From Bacteroidales bacterium (GTDB lineage Bacteria; Bacteroidota; Bacteroidia; Bacteroidales; UBA7960): DNA of 33,793 bases. The stretch lies in contig SLIL01000149.1 in assembly GCA_007135645.1 (NCBI GenBank), positions 1 to 33,793 on the forward strand, in the 5' to 3' direction. The notes beneath the pieces are model-generated. The model was not told the DNA's origin. It saw only the letters and a list, made by a program, of their open reading frames with translations, and searched no databases. The translations under genes were made by a program, and so were the position numbers. Of this stretch, positions 1-8,321 are shown one piece after another (the first letter of the stretch is position 1; the number at the start of each line of letters is the position of its first letter).

Positions 1-258
1 ATTCTGCGCAACAACCCCCGGAGTGTGCTTGCCTATTCACGGCGAGGGATCATGTTTATGGAAACCGGGCAGTACAACGAAGCACTTCAGGACTTCAATG
101 AGGCCATAAGGCTTGAGCCTTCAGCGGAACTGTTTTTTAACCGGGCGTCTCTGCATGCCCTTATGAACAACCAGCGAAGTGCCTGCAATGACCTCAGAGA
201 AGCTGCAGAACTTGGCCACGAAGAGGCAAAGGAAACCTACAATTCTTTCTGCCTTTAA
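1..258 (+). CDS. TPR-repeat protein, C-terminal fragment (5' end outside window)
   Basis: The frame is open from the first base of the window, so only the last 85 codons are present. An apparent GTG start at 25 lies inside a TPR helix and is not the true start. The visible part holds one good tetratricopeptide repeat (AYSRRGIMFMETGQYNEAL onward, ending in the AIRLEP signature). A second, degenerate repeat has the pattern ACxDxxxAAxLGxxxA and a terminal cysteine, common at the ends of Bacteroidota TPR proteins. TPRs are protein-protein interaction scaffolds; the partner and the rest of the protein are unknown. The gene converges on rpsA and probably ends at the shared hairpin near 600. The TPR assignment is firm; the specific role is not. 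Confidence 0.85.
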   Translation: MLRNNPRSVLAYSRRGIMFMETGQYNEALQDFNEAIRLEPSAELFFNRASLHALMNNQRSACNDLREAAELGHEEAKETYNSFCL

Positions 259-436
259 AAAACTAACCCTTTTCTTTTTGAAAAGATTGTTAGATGAATA
301 TCCCCACTCCCTTCTTTATTTCCAGTAAACTTCCAATGCCGCAATGATTGTATTGATTAACAAGTTGAGCGTTATTATTGTAAACCTTATTATGGCTTAT
401 TTAACCTTAGTAGAATTGGGAGAAGCAGGAGTATAT

Positions 437-485
437 TGCGCCGGACGGATATCTTAATTGTATGTCAACAGGTATTTCCGGCGCA
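437..485. repeat. GC-rich inverted repeat with 31-base loop
   Basis: TGCGCCGGA at 437-445 is perfectly complementary to TCCGGCGCA at 477-485. The arms are much richer in G and C than the AT-rich surroundings. No T-run follows on either strand, so it is not a canonical intrinsic terminator. It could be a 3' hairpin of the TPR transcript or a protein-binding site; its role is unknown. Confidence 0.45.
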
Positions 486-580
486 TTGAGAAAAGGATTT
501 ATGTAGCACTTATTTTTATGAAACTGTCTTATATGTTATTATGGAAACGCACGAAGTTTCAAAATAAATGTTGCCTAATA

Positions 581-618
581 AAAAAACACCGTAATCAAAT
601 CGATCACGGTGTTTTTTT
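581..618. terminator. Bidirectional intrinsic terminator between TPR gene and rpsA
   Basis: AAAAAACACCGT (581-592) pairs with ACGGTGTTTTTT (606-617) around a 13-base loop. The A-run on one side and T-run on the other give a hairpin plus U-tract in both directions. It lies 49 bases beyond the rpsA stop on the minus strand and is also the natural end for the plus-strand TPR gene. Confidence 0.85.
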
Positions 619-666
619 AAGATTTGGTTTTATAAACCAAAGGTCGGGTAAAGACCAGGCTAAACC

Positions 667-3078
667 TTAGTCTTTTTTCTCATCTGCAGATGCTTCGTCC
701 TTCTCATCACCTTCTGCTTTGTCAGCGTCAGCCTTCTTCTTCTTTTCAGCTTTCTTCTCTTCCTTTACTTCAGCTTCAGCTTCTTCAGCTTTGGGAGCTT
801 CTTCCTTTTTTGCTTCAGGCTTTTCTTCCACAGTTTCTTCCTTCTTTGTTTCAGGCTTTTCTTCCACAGCCTTTTCCTTGCTTGCTTCAGGTTCTTCCTT
901 TGCTTCAGGTTCTTCCTTAGCGGCAGGAGCTTCTACAGCCTCTTCCTTGGCTTTTACCTCAGCTTTTTCTGCGGGTTTTTCATCTGCTTTTTCTTCTTTT
1001 ACAGCTTTCTTTGCAGGTTTGTCAGACTTTTCTGACTTTTCCAGGTTACTTTTCAGGTTGGCCAGCACATCAAGATCACCCAGAGTAGTTTTCTCCATGG
1101 TATCCTTGATCTTCTTCACAGCTCTCTTTGTAGAGGTATCCTGTGCCTTCTTCTCGGCACTGGCAGCTGCTTTTTCCTGGTATTTTACATCCTGGTAAAC
1201 CTTTGAATGAGAAACAACGATCTTCTTGCTTTCTTTGTTGAATTCGATCACTTTGAAGTCGAGTGTTTCATCCATTTTGGCTGTTGTACCGTCTTCTTTT
1301 ACGATATGACGTGTGGGAGCGAATCCTTCTACTCCATAAGGCAGGGCTACAATAACACCTTTGTCAGATGAACCAACGATGGTTCCCTGGTGCACGGAAT
1401 CAAGGGTAAATACCGACTCGAAAACATCCCATGGGTTTTCTTCCAGTTGCTTATGGCCAAGGCTCAACCGACGGTTTTCCTTGTCCACATCAAGTACAAC
1501 CACCTCAATGCTCTCACCTATTTTGGTAAATTCGGCGGGGTGCTTGATCTTCTTGCTCCAGGAGAGATCGCTGATGTGAATCAGACCGTCAACGCCTTCT
1601 TCCAGCTCAACAAAAATACCGAAGTTGGTAAAGTTACGAACGGTAGCGGTATGCTTGCTGTTTGAAGGATACTTCTCATGGATATTCTCCCATGGATCGG
1701 GGATGAGTTGCTTAATGCCCAATGACATTTTTCTTTCTTCACGATCCAGGGTAAGGATCACTGCTTCAATCTCGTCACCCACCTTCAGGAAATCCTGGGC
1801 AGTACGAAGATGCTGCGACCATGACATTTCAGAAACGTGGATCAGTCCTTCAACTCCGGGAGCAATCTCGATGAACGCGCCATAGTCAGCAATAACCACA
1901 ACTTTTCCTTTCACCTTGTCACCAATTTTGAGTTCGGCATCCAGCGAATCCCATGGATGGGGAGTAAGCTGCTTGAGACCAAGAGCAATACGTTTCTTAT
2001 TGTCGTCAAAGTCAAGGATAACCACATTGATCTTCTGGTCAAGCTCAACAATCTCTTCGGGATGGTTGATGCGGCCCCATGAAAGATCTGTAATGTGAAC
2101 AAGACCGTCCACACCACCAAGGTCAACAAATACACCGTAAGAAGTAATGTTTTTAACAGTACCTTCGAGAATCTGACCTTTTTCAAGCTTGGAAATAATT
2201 TCGGCTTTCTGGATTTCAAGTTCAGCTTCTATAAGAGCTTTGTGTGAAACTACCACGTTCTTGTATTCATGGTTGATTTTCACCACTTTGAATTCCATGG
2301 TTTTGCCTACATAAATATCATAGTCGCGAATGGGTTTTACGTCGATCTGTGAGCCGGGCAGGAAGGCCTCGATTCCAAATACATCTACGATCAATCCACC
2401 TTTGGTACGGCATTTTACATAGCCATTGATAATTTCGTCCTGCTCCATGGCATTGTTGATGCGTTCCCATGAACGAAGCGTGCGGGCTTTTTTGTGAGAG
2501 AGTACCAACTGTCCGCTGGTATCTTCCTGGCTCTCTACATAAACCTCTATCTGGTCGCCATGCTTAAGATCAGGATTGTAACGTACTTCGGCGGCGGGAA
2601 TAACACCATCAGACTTAAAGCCAATGTTTACAACTACTTCCCGGTTATTCATAGAAACTACCGTTCCGTCAATTACTTCACCTTCACCAATAGATTTCAA
2701 CGTTTCATCATAGAGTGACTCCAGACGTTGTCTTTCATCAGCAGAATAGTTATCCAGCCTTTTGCCTACTGAATCCCAGTCAAAGTCGCCAGGTTCAGGT
2801 AATTCATTGGCTTCAACAGCTTCCTGCACTTTCTCATCCACCACTTCTGCGGCTGCATCCCTGATTTCGTCCATTGGCTTTTCTTCTGCTACAGGCTCCT
2901 CTGCTACGGGCTCTTCTGCTACGGGCTCTTCTGCAACTGGCTTCTCTTCTGTAGCTTCTTCTGCTTTGGCCTCGGGTGCATCTGTGGTTTCAGGAGTGTT
3001 TTCTACATTCTCTTCGGCCGGATTTTTTGCAGCTTCTTCGTTGGTGTTAGCTGCGAGGTCTTTGTTTTCTTCTGACAT
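667..3078 (-). CDS. rpsA: 30S ribosomal protein S1 with extended acidic N-tail and Lys/Glu-rich C-tail
   Basis: Small-subunit protein that holds mRNA on the ribosome and unwinds structured leaders. Six S1 (OB-fold) domains are visible at about residues 133-197, 213-283, 300-370, 385-457, 473-544 and 560-626. Domains 3 to 5 carry the usual GVFVDLGGVDGLVHITDLSW-type core. The product is 803 residues, against about 557 in E. coli. The excess is a roughly 100-residue acidic N-tail containing four PVAEE repeats and a roughly 170-residue C-tail of K, E, A and P (630-803). Long tails on S1 are common in Bacteroidota. The ATG start has no Shine-Dalgarno; the leader has an A/T-rich stretch and a small hairpin. 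The assignment is certain; the function of the tails is not known. Confidence 0.97.
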   Translation of the reverse strand: MSEENKDLAANTNEEAAKNPAEENVENTPETTDAPEAKAEEATEEKPVAEEPVAEEPVAEEPVAEEKPMDEIRDAAAEVVDEKVQEAVEANELPEPGDFDWDSVGKRLDNYSADERQRLESLYDETLKSIGEGEVIDGTVVSMNNREVVVNIGFKSDGVIPAAEVRYNPDLKHGDQIEVYVESQEDTSGQLVLSHKKARTLRSWERINNAMEQDEIINGYVKCRTKGGLIVDVFGIEAFLPGSQIDVKPIRDYDIYVGKTMEFKVVKINHEYKNVVVSHKALIEAELEIQKAEIISKLEKGQILEGTVKNITSYGVFVDLGGVDGLVHITDLSWGRINHPEEIVELDQKINVVILDFDDNKKRIALGLKQLTPHPWDSLDAELKIGDKVKGKVVVIADYGAFIEIAPGVEGLIHVSEMSWSQHLRTAQDFLKVGDEIEAVILTLDREERKMSLGIKQLIPDPWENIHEKYPSNSKHTATVRNFTNFGIFVELEEGVDGLIHISDLSWSKKIKHPAEFTKIGESIEVVVLDVDKENRRLSLGHKQLEENPWDVFESVFTLDSVHQGTIVGSSDKGVIVALPYGVEGFAPTRHIVKEDGTTAKMDETLDFKVIEFNKESKKIVVSHSKVYQDVKYQEKAAASAEKKAQDTSTKRAVKKIKDTMEKTTLGDLDVLANLKSNLEKSEKSDKPAKKAVKEEKADEKPAEKAEVKAKEEAVEAPAAKEEPEAKEEPEASKEKAVEEKPETKKEETVEEKPEAKKEEAPKAEEAEAEVKEEKKAEKKKKADADKAEGDEKDEASADEKKD
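793..864 (-). repeat. rpsA: 36-base near-duplicate inside the S1 C-tail
   Basis: Two adjacent copies encode EEKPETKKEETV and EEKPEAKKEEAP (residues 739-762). This is part of a low-complexity charged tail that probably varies in length between strains by slippage or recombination. Confidence 0.7.
2881..2940 (-). repeat. rpsA: Four tandem 15-base units encoding PVAEE in the S1 N-tail
   Basis: Four in-frame 15-base units give PVAEE four times (residues 47-66). The copies differ by a few bases. The unit is a multiple of three, so copy-number change would keep the frame. Confidence 0.85.
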
Positions 3079-3096
3079 TTAATTAATTAATACTGT

Positions 3097-3112
3097 GGCA
3101 ACCAAAGTTGCC
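3097..3112 (-). promoter_or_regulatory. Small perfect hairpin in the rpsA leader
   Basis: GGCAAC (3097-3102) pairs with GTTGCC (3107-3112) around a 4-base loop. It sits 18 bases upstream of the rpsA ATG, inside the predicted leader. A leader hairpin beside an S1 gene could be an autoregulatory or translation-control site, as S1 represses its own synthesis in E. coli. That role is inference. Confidence 0.5.
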
Positions 3113-3156
3113 GGGTTAAACAATAAGGTTAATTAGGCCCATTTTTTTTGGGACTG

Positions 3157-3164
3157 CAAAATTA
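3157..3164 (-). promoter_or_regulatory. Candidate -7 box of the rpsA promoter
   Basis: The minus strand reads TAATTTTG, matching the Bacteroidota TAnnTTTG box. It would start transcription near 3150 and give a leader of about 70 bases that includes the 3097-3112 hairpin. No -33 element is found at the usual distance. Confidence 0.5.
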
Positions 3165-3284
3165 CACAATTTCTTGTCAAATAAAAAACTTAAAATCAAG
3201 TTTTTATCTGCAAATGTCATATATTATCATATGCTCGTTGATAATTATTTATACAAAAAAAGTTAATGACTTCATGTTTTTTTT

Positions 3285-3292
3285 TATTTTTG
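3285..3292 (+). promoter_or_regulatory. Candidate -7 box for the HAMP-GAF-PAS gene
   Basis: TATTTTTG matches TAnnTTTG and lies 40 bases before the ATG at 3333. No clear -33 element is present. The region between this box and the rpsA box (3157-3164) would serve both divergent genes. Confidence 0.45.
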
Positions 3293-3332
3293 GTGGCTTA
3301 AATATTAGGTTAAACTATAAAGGGGGTAATAT

Positions 3333-5552
3333 ATGAAGAAAGTTTCTACCTGGTACAAGAATATCAGGCTGAGCGCAAGGGTCATTATCAGTATGAATAT
3401 GGCCATTCTTATTTCTATTGTTCTGATTTCAATATTCGCAGCTGTAAACAGGGCCAATGTTCAGAAGAATGATGCCCGGGCGCTGGTATCTAATGAACTG
3501 GAGCAGGTTACCACATTGCTGGATTTTCTGCAAGACAGGCCACTATCAGATCTGGAAAGTATTATCAGCAGGCGGGTACTGTATAATACAGGCTTTATTT
3601 CTGTTATATCAGAAGACGGACAGGTGCTTATCTGCAGGGAGCGACAGGGTCAAAATGTTTCATCAGCAGGGTTCTTTACCCGCATGGCCCAATCAAGAAG
3701 GGGAGAGGTTGTTTATACTGATGCTGTTACCGGCGGCACCAACTTCCAGTACCATACATTTTTTGACCCCCTTAATTTATTTATAACTGCCACCCTTGAG
3801 AAAAAAGAGTTTATCGATAAACCCGTTTTAAATACACTTCGTATTTTACTTATTGCTCTGATATTTACCCTTATTACATTTTCAGCGGCCAACTTTTTTA
3901 TCATGAAAACCATAACCACCCCTATTCATGGACTGGTAAAGGTAGTGAGAGAACTTGGAAAGGGTGACCTTGCTGATACTTTTCATTATCCTTACAAAGA
4001 TGAAGTTGGGCAGATGGCCCAATCGGTCAATGAGCTGGTGGAGGGATTGAAACAAACTGCCATCTTTGCCAGTGAAATAGGAAAAAATAATTTCGATCAT
4101 CCCTTTGAACCTCTCAGTGAAAAGGATGTGCTGGGGAATTCGTTGCTCGAGATGCGTCAGAGTCTCAAAGCTGCCAACGAAGAGGAGAAAATCAGAAAGG
4201 TTGAGGATGAAAAAAGGAGCTGGACCACCCAGGGTTTGGCCAAGTTTGCCGATATTCTCAGGCAGAACAATGACAATATGAAGGAGCTCTCCTATGATAT
4301 TATCGTTAATCTGGTTGATTACCTTGAAATAAACCAGGGCGGAGTTTTTATTCTCAACGATGACAATCCCGATACCGAAAAGTTTCTGGAACTTACCGCC
4401 TGCTTTGCCTATGACCGACGCAAGTACCTGGAAAAGAAAATAATGCTGGGAGAAGGGTTGGTAGGCACCTGTTTCCTGGAGAAAGAGCCCATTTATCTGA
4501 CCAAAATACCCAGCGATTATATTCGCATTACTTCAGGTTTGGGAGATGAAACCCCCGGTTCGCTGCTCCTGGTGCCTCTTAAACTTAATGACCGTGTGTT
4601 TGGAGTTATTGAGCTTGCCTCCTTCAAACCTTTTGAAAAGCACAAACTGGAGTTTGTGGAAAAGATCAGCGAAAGCATCGCTTCTACCATTTCCAGTGTA
4701 AAGATCAATACGCAAACTGCCATGTTGCTGGAAAAGTCGCAGCAGCAAGCCGAAGAAATGCGTGCCCAGGAAGAAGAGATGAGGCAGAATATGGAAGAAT
4801 TATCTGCCACACAGGAATCAATGGCCGAAAAAGAAAGAGATAACCTTCAGGCAATCGAGAATCTGACAAAAGAGAATGAGCGTAACCTGTCAAAAGTAAA
4901 ATCCAGGGAAGAGGAAATGCTTGCTACGCTGGATGATTGCCATGAAGCTGTTGTTAGATCAGACAGCAACAAAAAAATCGTATTCTTCAGTAAAGCTGCT
5001 GAGAAGCTTTGGGGATATAAGAAGAATGAAGTACAGGACAAGGATATAAAAATGCTTCTGGCCAATGGAAGTGAATATGAAAAATTCGTATCAATAGCAG
5101 ATGGTGCTGCAAAAACGAAGGTTCTGGAGAAGGGAAAAGAGATCAGAATCCTTTTGCAATCTGGTAAAGAAGCAACTGCCTTGCTAAACCTGATATTTAC
5201 ACAAAGTGATGAAGAAGGTTTCTTTACAGGATTCTTTAAAGGAATTGAGAAGGATGATGCTACTGTGGAGAAGGTTCCTGTTGAGCCTTCAGCCCCTGCG
5301 GAGAAATCTGATTCAGATATGGAAACTGCAGATTCATCCGAAGACAATTCATCACAAGCGCCGGAAGTTACTCAAAGTAAAAGATCCGCCAGAAAACCCA
5401 AAGACACTGGCCAGACTGATGCCGGACAGGACAGCGAAATTGCTAAAAAGCTGAATCTGCTTGATGGCGATGAGACCGATAATCAGAAGGCCTGGTCAGA
5501 GCATATTTCTCAGAAAGGAAAAACATTCAAAAAATCCAGGAAAAAACAGTAG
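3333..5552 (+). CDS. Membrane HAMP-GAF-PAS sensor protein lacking an output domain
   Basis: Inner-membrane sensor of 739 residues. Order: TM1 (about 16-37), a roughly 130-residue periplasmic Cache-like segment, TM2 (167-190), HAMP (188-243), GAF (about 300-460), coiled coil (460-525) with the EEMRQNMEELSATQ linker frequent in Bacteroidota sensors, PAS (about 525-640), then a disordered Ser/Lys-rich tail. No histidine-kinase, GGDEF, phosphatase or methyl-accepting domain follows the PAS. The start is supported by AGGGGG at 3321-3326, unusual here because most neighbours lack a Shine-Dalgarno. The ligand is unknown. It may pass its signal to a separate partner through the coiled coil. Domain calls are by eye; HAMP and GAF are the surest. 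The gene ends three bases from the convergent lon stop. Confidence 0.82.
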   Translation: MKKVSTWYKNIRLSARVIISMNMAILISIVLISIFAAVNRANVQKNDARALVSNELEQVTTLLDFLQDRPLSDLESIISRRVLYNTGFISVISEDGQVLICRERQGQNVSSAGFFTRMAQSRRGEVVYTDAVTGGTNFQYHTFFDPLNLFITATLEKKEFIDKPVLNTLRILLIALIFTLITFSAANFFIMKTITTPIHGLVKVVRELGKGDLADTFHYPYKDEVGQMAQSVNELVEGLKQTAIFASEIGKNNFDHPFEPLSEKDVLGNSLLEMRQSLKAANEEEKIRKVEDEKRSWTTQGLAKFADILRQNNDNMKELSYDIIVNLVDYLEINQGGVFILNDDNPDTEKFLELTACFAYDRRKYLEKKIMLGEGLVGTCFLEKEPIYLTKIPSDYIRITSGLGDETPGSLLLVPLKLNDRVFGVIELASFKPFEKHKLEFVEKISESIASTISSVKINTQTAMLLEKSQQQAEEMRAQEEEMRQNMEELSATQESMAEKERDNLQAIENLTKENERNLSKVKSREEEMLATLDDCHEAVVRSDSNKKIVFFSKAAEKLWGYKKNEVQDKDIKMLLANGSEYEKFVSIADGAAKTKVLEKGKEIRILLQSGKEATALLNLIFTQSDEEGFFTGFFKGIEKDDATVEKVPVEPSAPAEKSDSDMETADSSEDNSSQAPEVTQSKRSARKPKDTGQTDAGQDSEIAKKLNLLDGDETDNQKAWSEHISQKGKTFKKSRKKQ

Positions 5553-5555
5553 TCT

Positions 5556-8012
5556 TTAGTTTACGTTTACCAGTGGTTTTGCTACTTTGTCTTTTTCCAG
5601 AGAAAGATCAACCACATCCAGCATGTCTTCTATGTATTGGAAGTTAAGCCCTTTCAGGTAGATGGGATTGATTTCATCCACATCCTTTTTGTTTTCAATG
5701 GAAAGGATCACATCATTCATTCCTGCCCTTCTTGCTGCAAGGATTTTTTCTTTGATACCCCCAACAGGAGTAACTTTTCCACGCAGAGTGATCTCACCGG
5801 TCATGGCAATGGCAGGTTTTACCTTTCTTCTGGTGAATGCCGAAACCAGTGCGGCAAACATGGTTATCCCTGCAGATGGGCCATCTTTTGGGGTTGCCCC
5901 CTCAGGAACATGAATGTGCACATTGTATTTCTCGAACAATGCTGCATCGATCTCAAGCTCTCCGGCTACTGATTTCAGGTATTCGTAGGCAATGGTAGCA
6001 GACTCTTTCATTACATCGCCAAGGTTGCCCGTTAAGGTGAGATTGCCTTTGCCTTTGCTAATGGATACTTCCACAAACAGTACCTCACCTCCCGTGAAAG
6101 TCCAGGCCAGGCCTGTTACCACTCCAGCCAGATCTTTCAGTATGGAAGAATTTCTGGAGTAGGAGGGTGCTCCCAGGATTTCCTGTAGATCGCTGGTCTT
6201 AAGCGTTTTGACGGTTTTCTCTCCCAGAACAATTTTCTTGGCCCGGTTACGGATCACTTTGGCAATCTGTTTTTCCAGCATTCTTACTCCTGACTCCCTG
6301 GTGTAGTCCTGGATGATCTTTTCCAGCACCGATTTGCTGAAGCTCAGTTGCGACCCTTTTACCCCGTGGGCCTTAAGCTGACGGGGAATAAGATGCCTTT
6401 TGGCGATCTCGATCTTTTCCTCCACGATATATCCGCTCAGATCAATGACCTCCATACGGTCTTTCAGGGCAGGATGAATGGTGGAAAGGGTATTGGCCGT
6501 GGCAATGAACATAATGTTGGACAGATCGTAATCCACCTCCAGGTAATTATCATAGAACGTATCGTTTTGTTCCGGATCAAGCACTTCAAGCAATGCTGAT
6601 GAGGGGTCTCCGCTAATGCTGTGATGGCCTACCTTGTCCACTTCATCCAGTACAAACACCGGGTTGGAACTTTTGGCCTTCTTCAGGTTCTGGATAATTC
6701 TTCCAGGCATGGCTCCCACGTAGGTTTTTCTGTGTCCTCTTATTTCTGCTTCATCCCTGATGCCGCCAAGCGACATTCGGATGTAGTTTCTGCCAATGGC
6801 ATCTGCGATGCTCTTGCCCAGCGATGTTTTTCCAACACCGGGAGGGCCCACGAAACACAAAATGGGTGATTTCATGTTTCCTTTCAGCTTAAGCACGGCA
6901 AGGTATTCGAGTATCCGGTCTTTGATCTTCTCAAGCCCGTAGTGATCCCTCTCAAGGATGCTTTGTGCCTTGGCAAGGTCAAAATTGTCAGCAGTAAACT
7001 CTCCCCAGGGCAGCTCAATAAGTGTTTCAAGATAGTTTAACTGAATGGAATACTCCATGGCCGCTGGATTGATGCGTTGCAATTTTGCCGACTCCTTTTC
7101 AAAAACCTCCTGTGCCTGTTTGCTCCACTTTTTCTTGCGGGCTTTCTCCTTCAGGTCTTTTATTTGCTGATCGTGGGGACTGCCACCCAACTCTTCCTGG
7201 ATGGTTTTAAGCTGCTGGTTGAGGATATAATCCCGTTGCTGTTTGTCAATGTCAACCTTCACCTTGCTCTGGATCTGGTTTTTCAACTCTACAACCTGCA
7301 ACTCTTTGGTAAGATAGCCAAGTACAGTCTTTGCCCTGGTCTGGATGTCGCGGATTTCCAAAAGTTTTTGTTTTTCGGCAACATCAATATTAAGATTGGC
7401 AGAGATAAAGTTTACAAGGAAACCTGGACTTTCAATATTTTTCAGAGCAAATGCCGCCTCGCTGGGTATTTGGGGCGATTTGTCCACAATTTGTATGGCC
7501 AGATCTTTTATCGTAGCAATCAGGGCTTTAAAATTCTTGTCCGACTTTGGTGCACCTGCTTTATCAAAGGAGGAGATCCTGGCCCTGAGATAAGGTTCTG
7601 CTTCTACTACAGACTCCAGTTTGAACCTTTTCTTTCCCTGAATAATGGCAGTAGTGCTTCCATCGGGCATGGAAAGGGTTTTGAGTATGTATGCCACCGT
7701 ACCAATGCTGTTGAGGTCTGTAAATTCAGGCTCTTCAATATTGTCATCTTTCTGGGAGACCACCCCTACAATTTTTTCCTTCTTGTATACTTCTTTTACC
7801 AGTTTAATGGATTTATCCCGGTTAATGGTAATGGGAATTACCACTCCAGGGAAAAGTACGGTATTTTTCAAGGGTAAAATGGGCAAAAGTTCCGGCAGTT
7901 CCTCGGCGGTCATCTGTTCTTCTTCTTCCGGAGATAGTAAAGGGATATATTCTGTTTCGGCATCCATAATTCCTGATATTTTTATTCCCGATAAATCAAA
8001 AAAGTTGTTCAT
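5556..8012 (-). CDS. lon: ATP-dependent protease Lon
   Basis: Cytoplasmic AAA+ serine protease that degrades misfolded and regulatory proteins. At 818 residues it is full length (E. coli 784). The N-domain begins with [15 protein letters not shown] at about residue 42. Walker A is GPPGVGKT (389-396) and Walker B is VFVLDEVD (452-459). The protease domain has PKDGPSAG with catalytic Ser713 and [10 protein letters not shown] with Lys756, 43 residues apart as in E. coli Lon. The ATG at 8012 is used; an internal Met16 is possible. No Shine-Dalgarno, consensus -7 box or CIRCE-type heat-shock repeat is found upstream. The 3' end lies three bases from the convergent sensor gene, with no terminator hairpin between them. 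Confidence 0.98.
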   Translation of the reverse strand: MNNFFDLSGIKISGIMDAETEYIPLLSPEEEEQMTAEELPELLPILPLKNTVLFPGVVIPITINRDKSIKLVKEVYKKEKIVGVVSQKDDNIEEPEFTDLNSIGTVAYILKTLSMPDGSTTAIIQGKKRFKLESVVEAEPYLRARISSFDKAGAPKSDKNFKALIATIKDLAIQIVDKSPQIPSEAAFALKNIESPGFLVNFISANLNIDVAEKQKLLEIRDIQTRAKTVLGYLTKELQVVELKNQIQSKVKVDIDKQQRDYILNQQLKTIQEELGGSPHDQQIKDLKEKARKKKWSKQAQEVFEKESAKLQRINPAAMEYSIQLNYLETLIELPWGEFTADNFDLAKAQSILERDHYGLEKIKDRILEYLAVLKLKGNMKSPILCFVGPPGVGKTSLGKSIADAIGRNYIRMSLGGIRDEAEIRGHRKTYVGAMPGRIIQNLKKAKSSNPVFVLDEVDKVGHHSISGDPSSALLEVLDPEQNDTFYDNYLEVDYDLSNIMFIATANTLSTIHPALKDRMEVIDLSGYIVEEKIEIAKRHLIPRQLKAHGVKGSQLSFSKSVLEKIIQDYTRESGVRMLEKQIAKVIRNRAKKIVLGEKTVKTLKTSDLQEILGAPSYSRNSSILKDLAGVVTGLAWTFTGGEVLFVEVSISKGKGNLTLTGNLGDVMKESATIAYEYLKSVAGELEIDAALFEKYNVHIHVPEGATPKDGPSAGITMFAALVSAFTRRKVKPAIAMTGEITLRGKVTPVGGIKEKILAARRAGMNDVILSIENKKDVDEINPIYLKGLNFQYIEDMLDVVDLSLEKDKVAKPLVNVN

Positions 8013-8321
8013 AAAAAAAAGTGGTCAAATTGTCACTAAAAATGAAATAAAGTCAGTGTTATTAAAATCAGAATCTTAACCAACAATCAGGTGTATTTGT
8101 TTTATTTTCCTGAATGTGAAGGGAATATGTGCATATTTTCCGGGTGATTCTGAATTTCCTGAATTGCATCCTGTATGACAGGCAATGAATGTGCCACATG
8201 AGATAGCAGGCATGATATTTTTTGAAAGTCTTAAAACCGGTATAGCTATTAGATAGAATAAGTATACTGCAAGAGACAAAAAAAGGGGCAGCGCCCCTTA
8301 ATTGTTTATTAGCAATGTGTT
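8013..8321. other. Intergenic region upstream of lon
   Basis: About 310 bases between the lon start and the end of the GlmU-family gene. It holds the intrinsic terminator at 8276-8299 and a small inverted repeat AATATG-TG-CATATT at 8124-8137, a possible operator. A 67-codon frame on the minus strand (8076-8279) would need a TTG start and looks spurious. I find no TAnnTTTG box for lon. Confidence 0.5.
8276..8299 (-). terminator. Intrinsic terminator after the GlmU-family gene
   Basis: AAGGGGC (8283-8289) pairs with GCCCCTT (8293-8299) around a 3-base loop. Read on the minus strand, it is followed by a run of T's. It lies 23 bases beyond the gene's stop. Confidence 0.88.

Larger units (their letters stand above)
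259..666. other. Intergenic region between TPR gene and rpsA
   Basis: About 400 bases without a supportable gene. It holds a 9-bp GC-rich inverted repeat (437-445 with 477-485) and the bidirectional terminator at 581-618. A short open frame at 458-670 runs through the terminator and is not credible as a gene. No promoter match is convincing. Confidence 0.6.

Noticed and set aside
458-670. 70-codon plus-strand open frame in the rpsA 3' region
   Set aside because: It runs through the terminator hairpin into the end of rpsA and has no promoter or family resemblance.
719-1198. 159-codon plus-strand open frame rich in Ser, Phe and Ala
   Set aside because: It is the antisense of the charged low-complexity tail of S1; the composition is a mirror of the K/E/A codons.
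2881-2940. Short regular repeats as a CRISPR-like array
   Set aside because: The units are contiguous, 15 bases long, in frame and part of the S1 coding sequence; there are no spacers.
7077-7877. 266-codon plus-strand open frame
   Set aside because: It lies entirely antisense to lon, whose motifs and length are unmistakable. The translation has no recognisable domain.
8013-8110. Heat-shock (CIRCE-type) operator upstream of lon
   Set aside because: No TTAGCACTC-N9-GAGTGCTAA-like repeat is present.
8076-8279. 67-codon minus-strand frame upstream of lon
   Set aside because: It would need a TTG start and has no ribosome site, promoter or recognisable family. The hydrophobic N-terminus alone is weak evidence.
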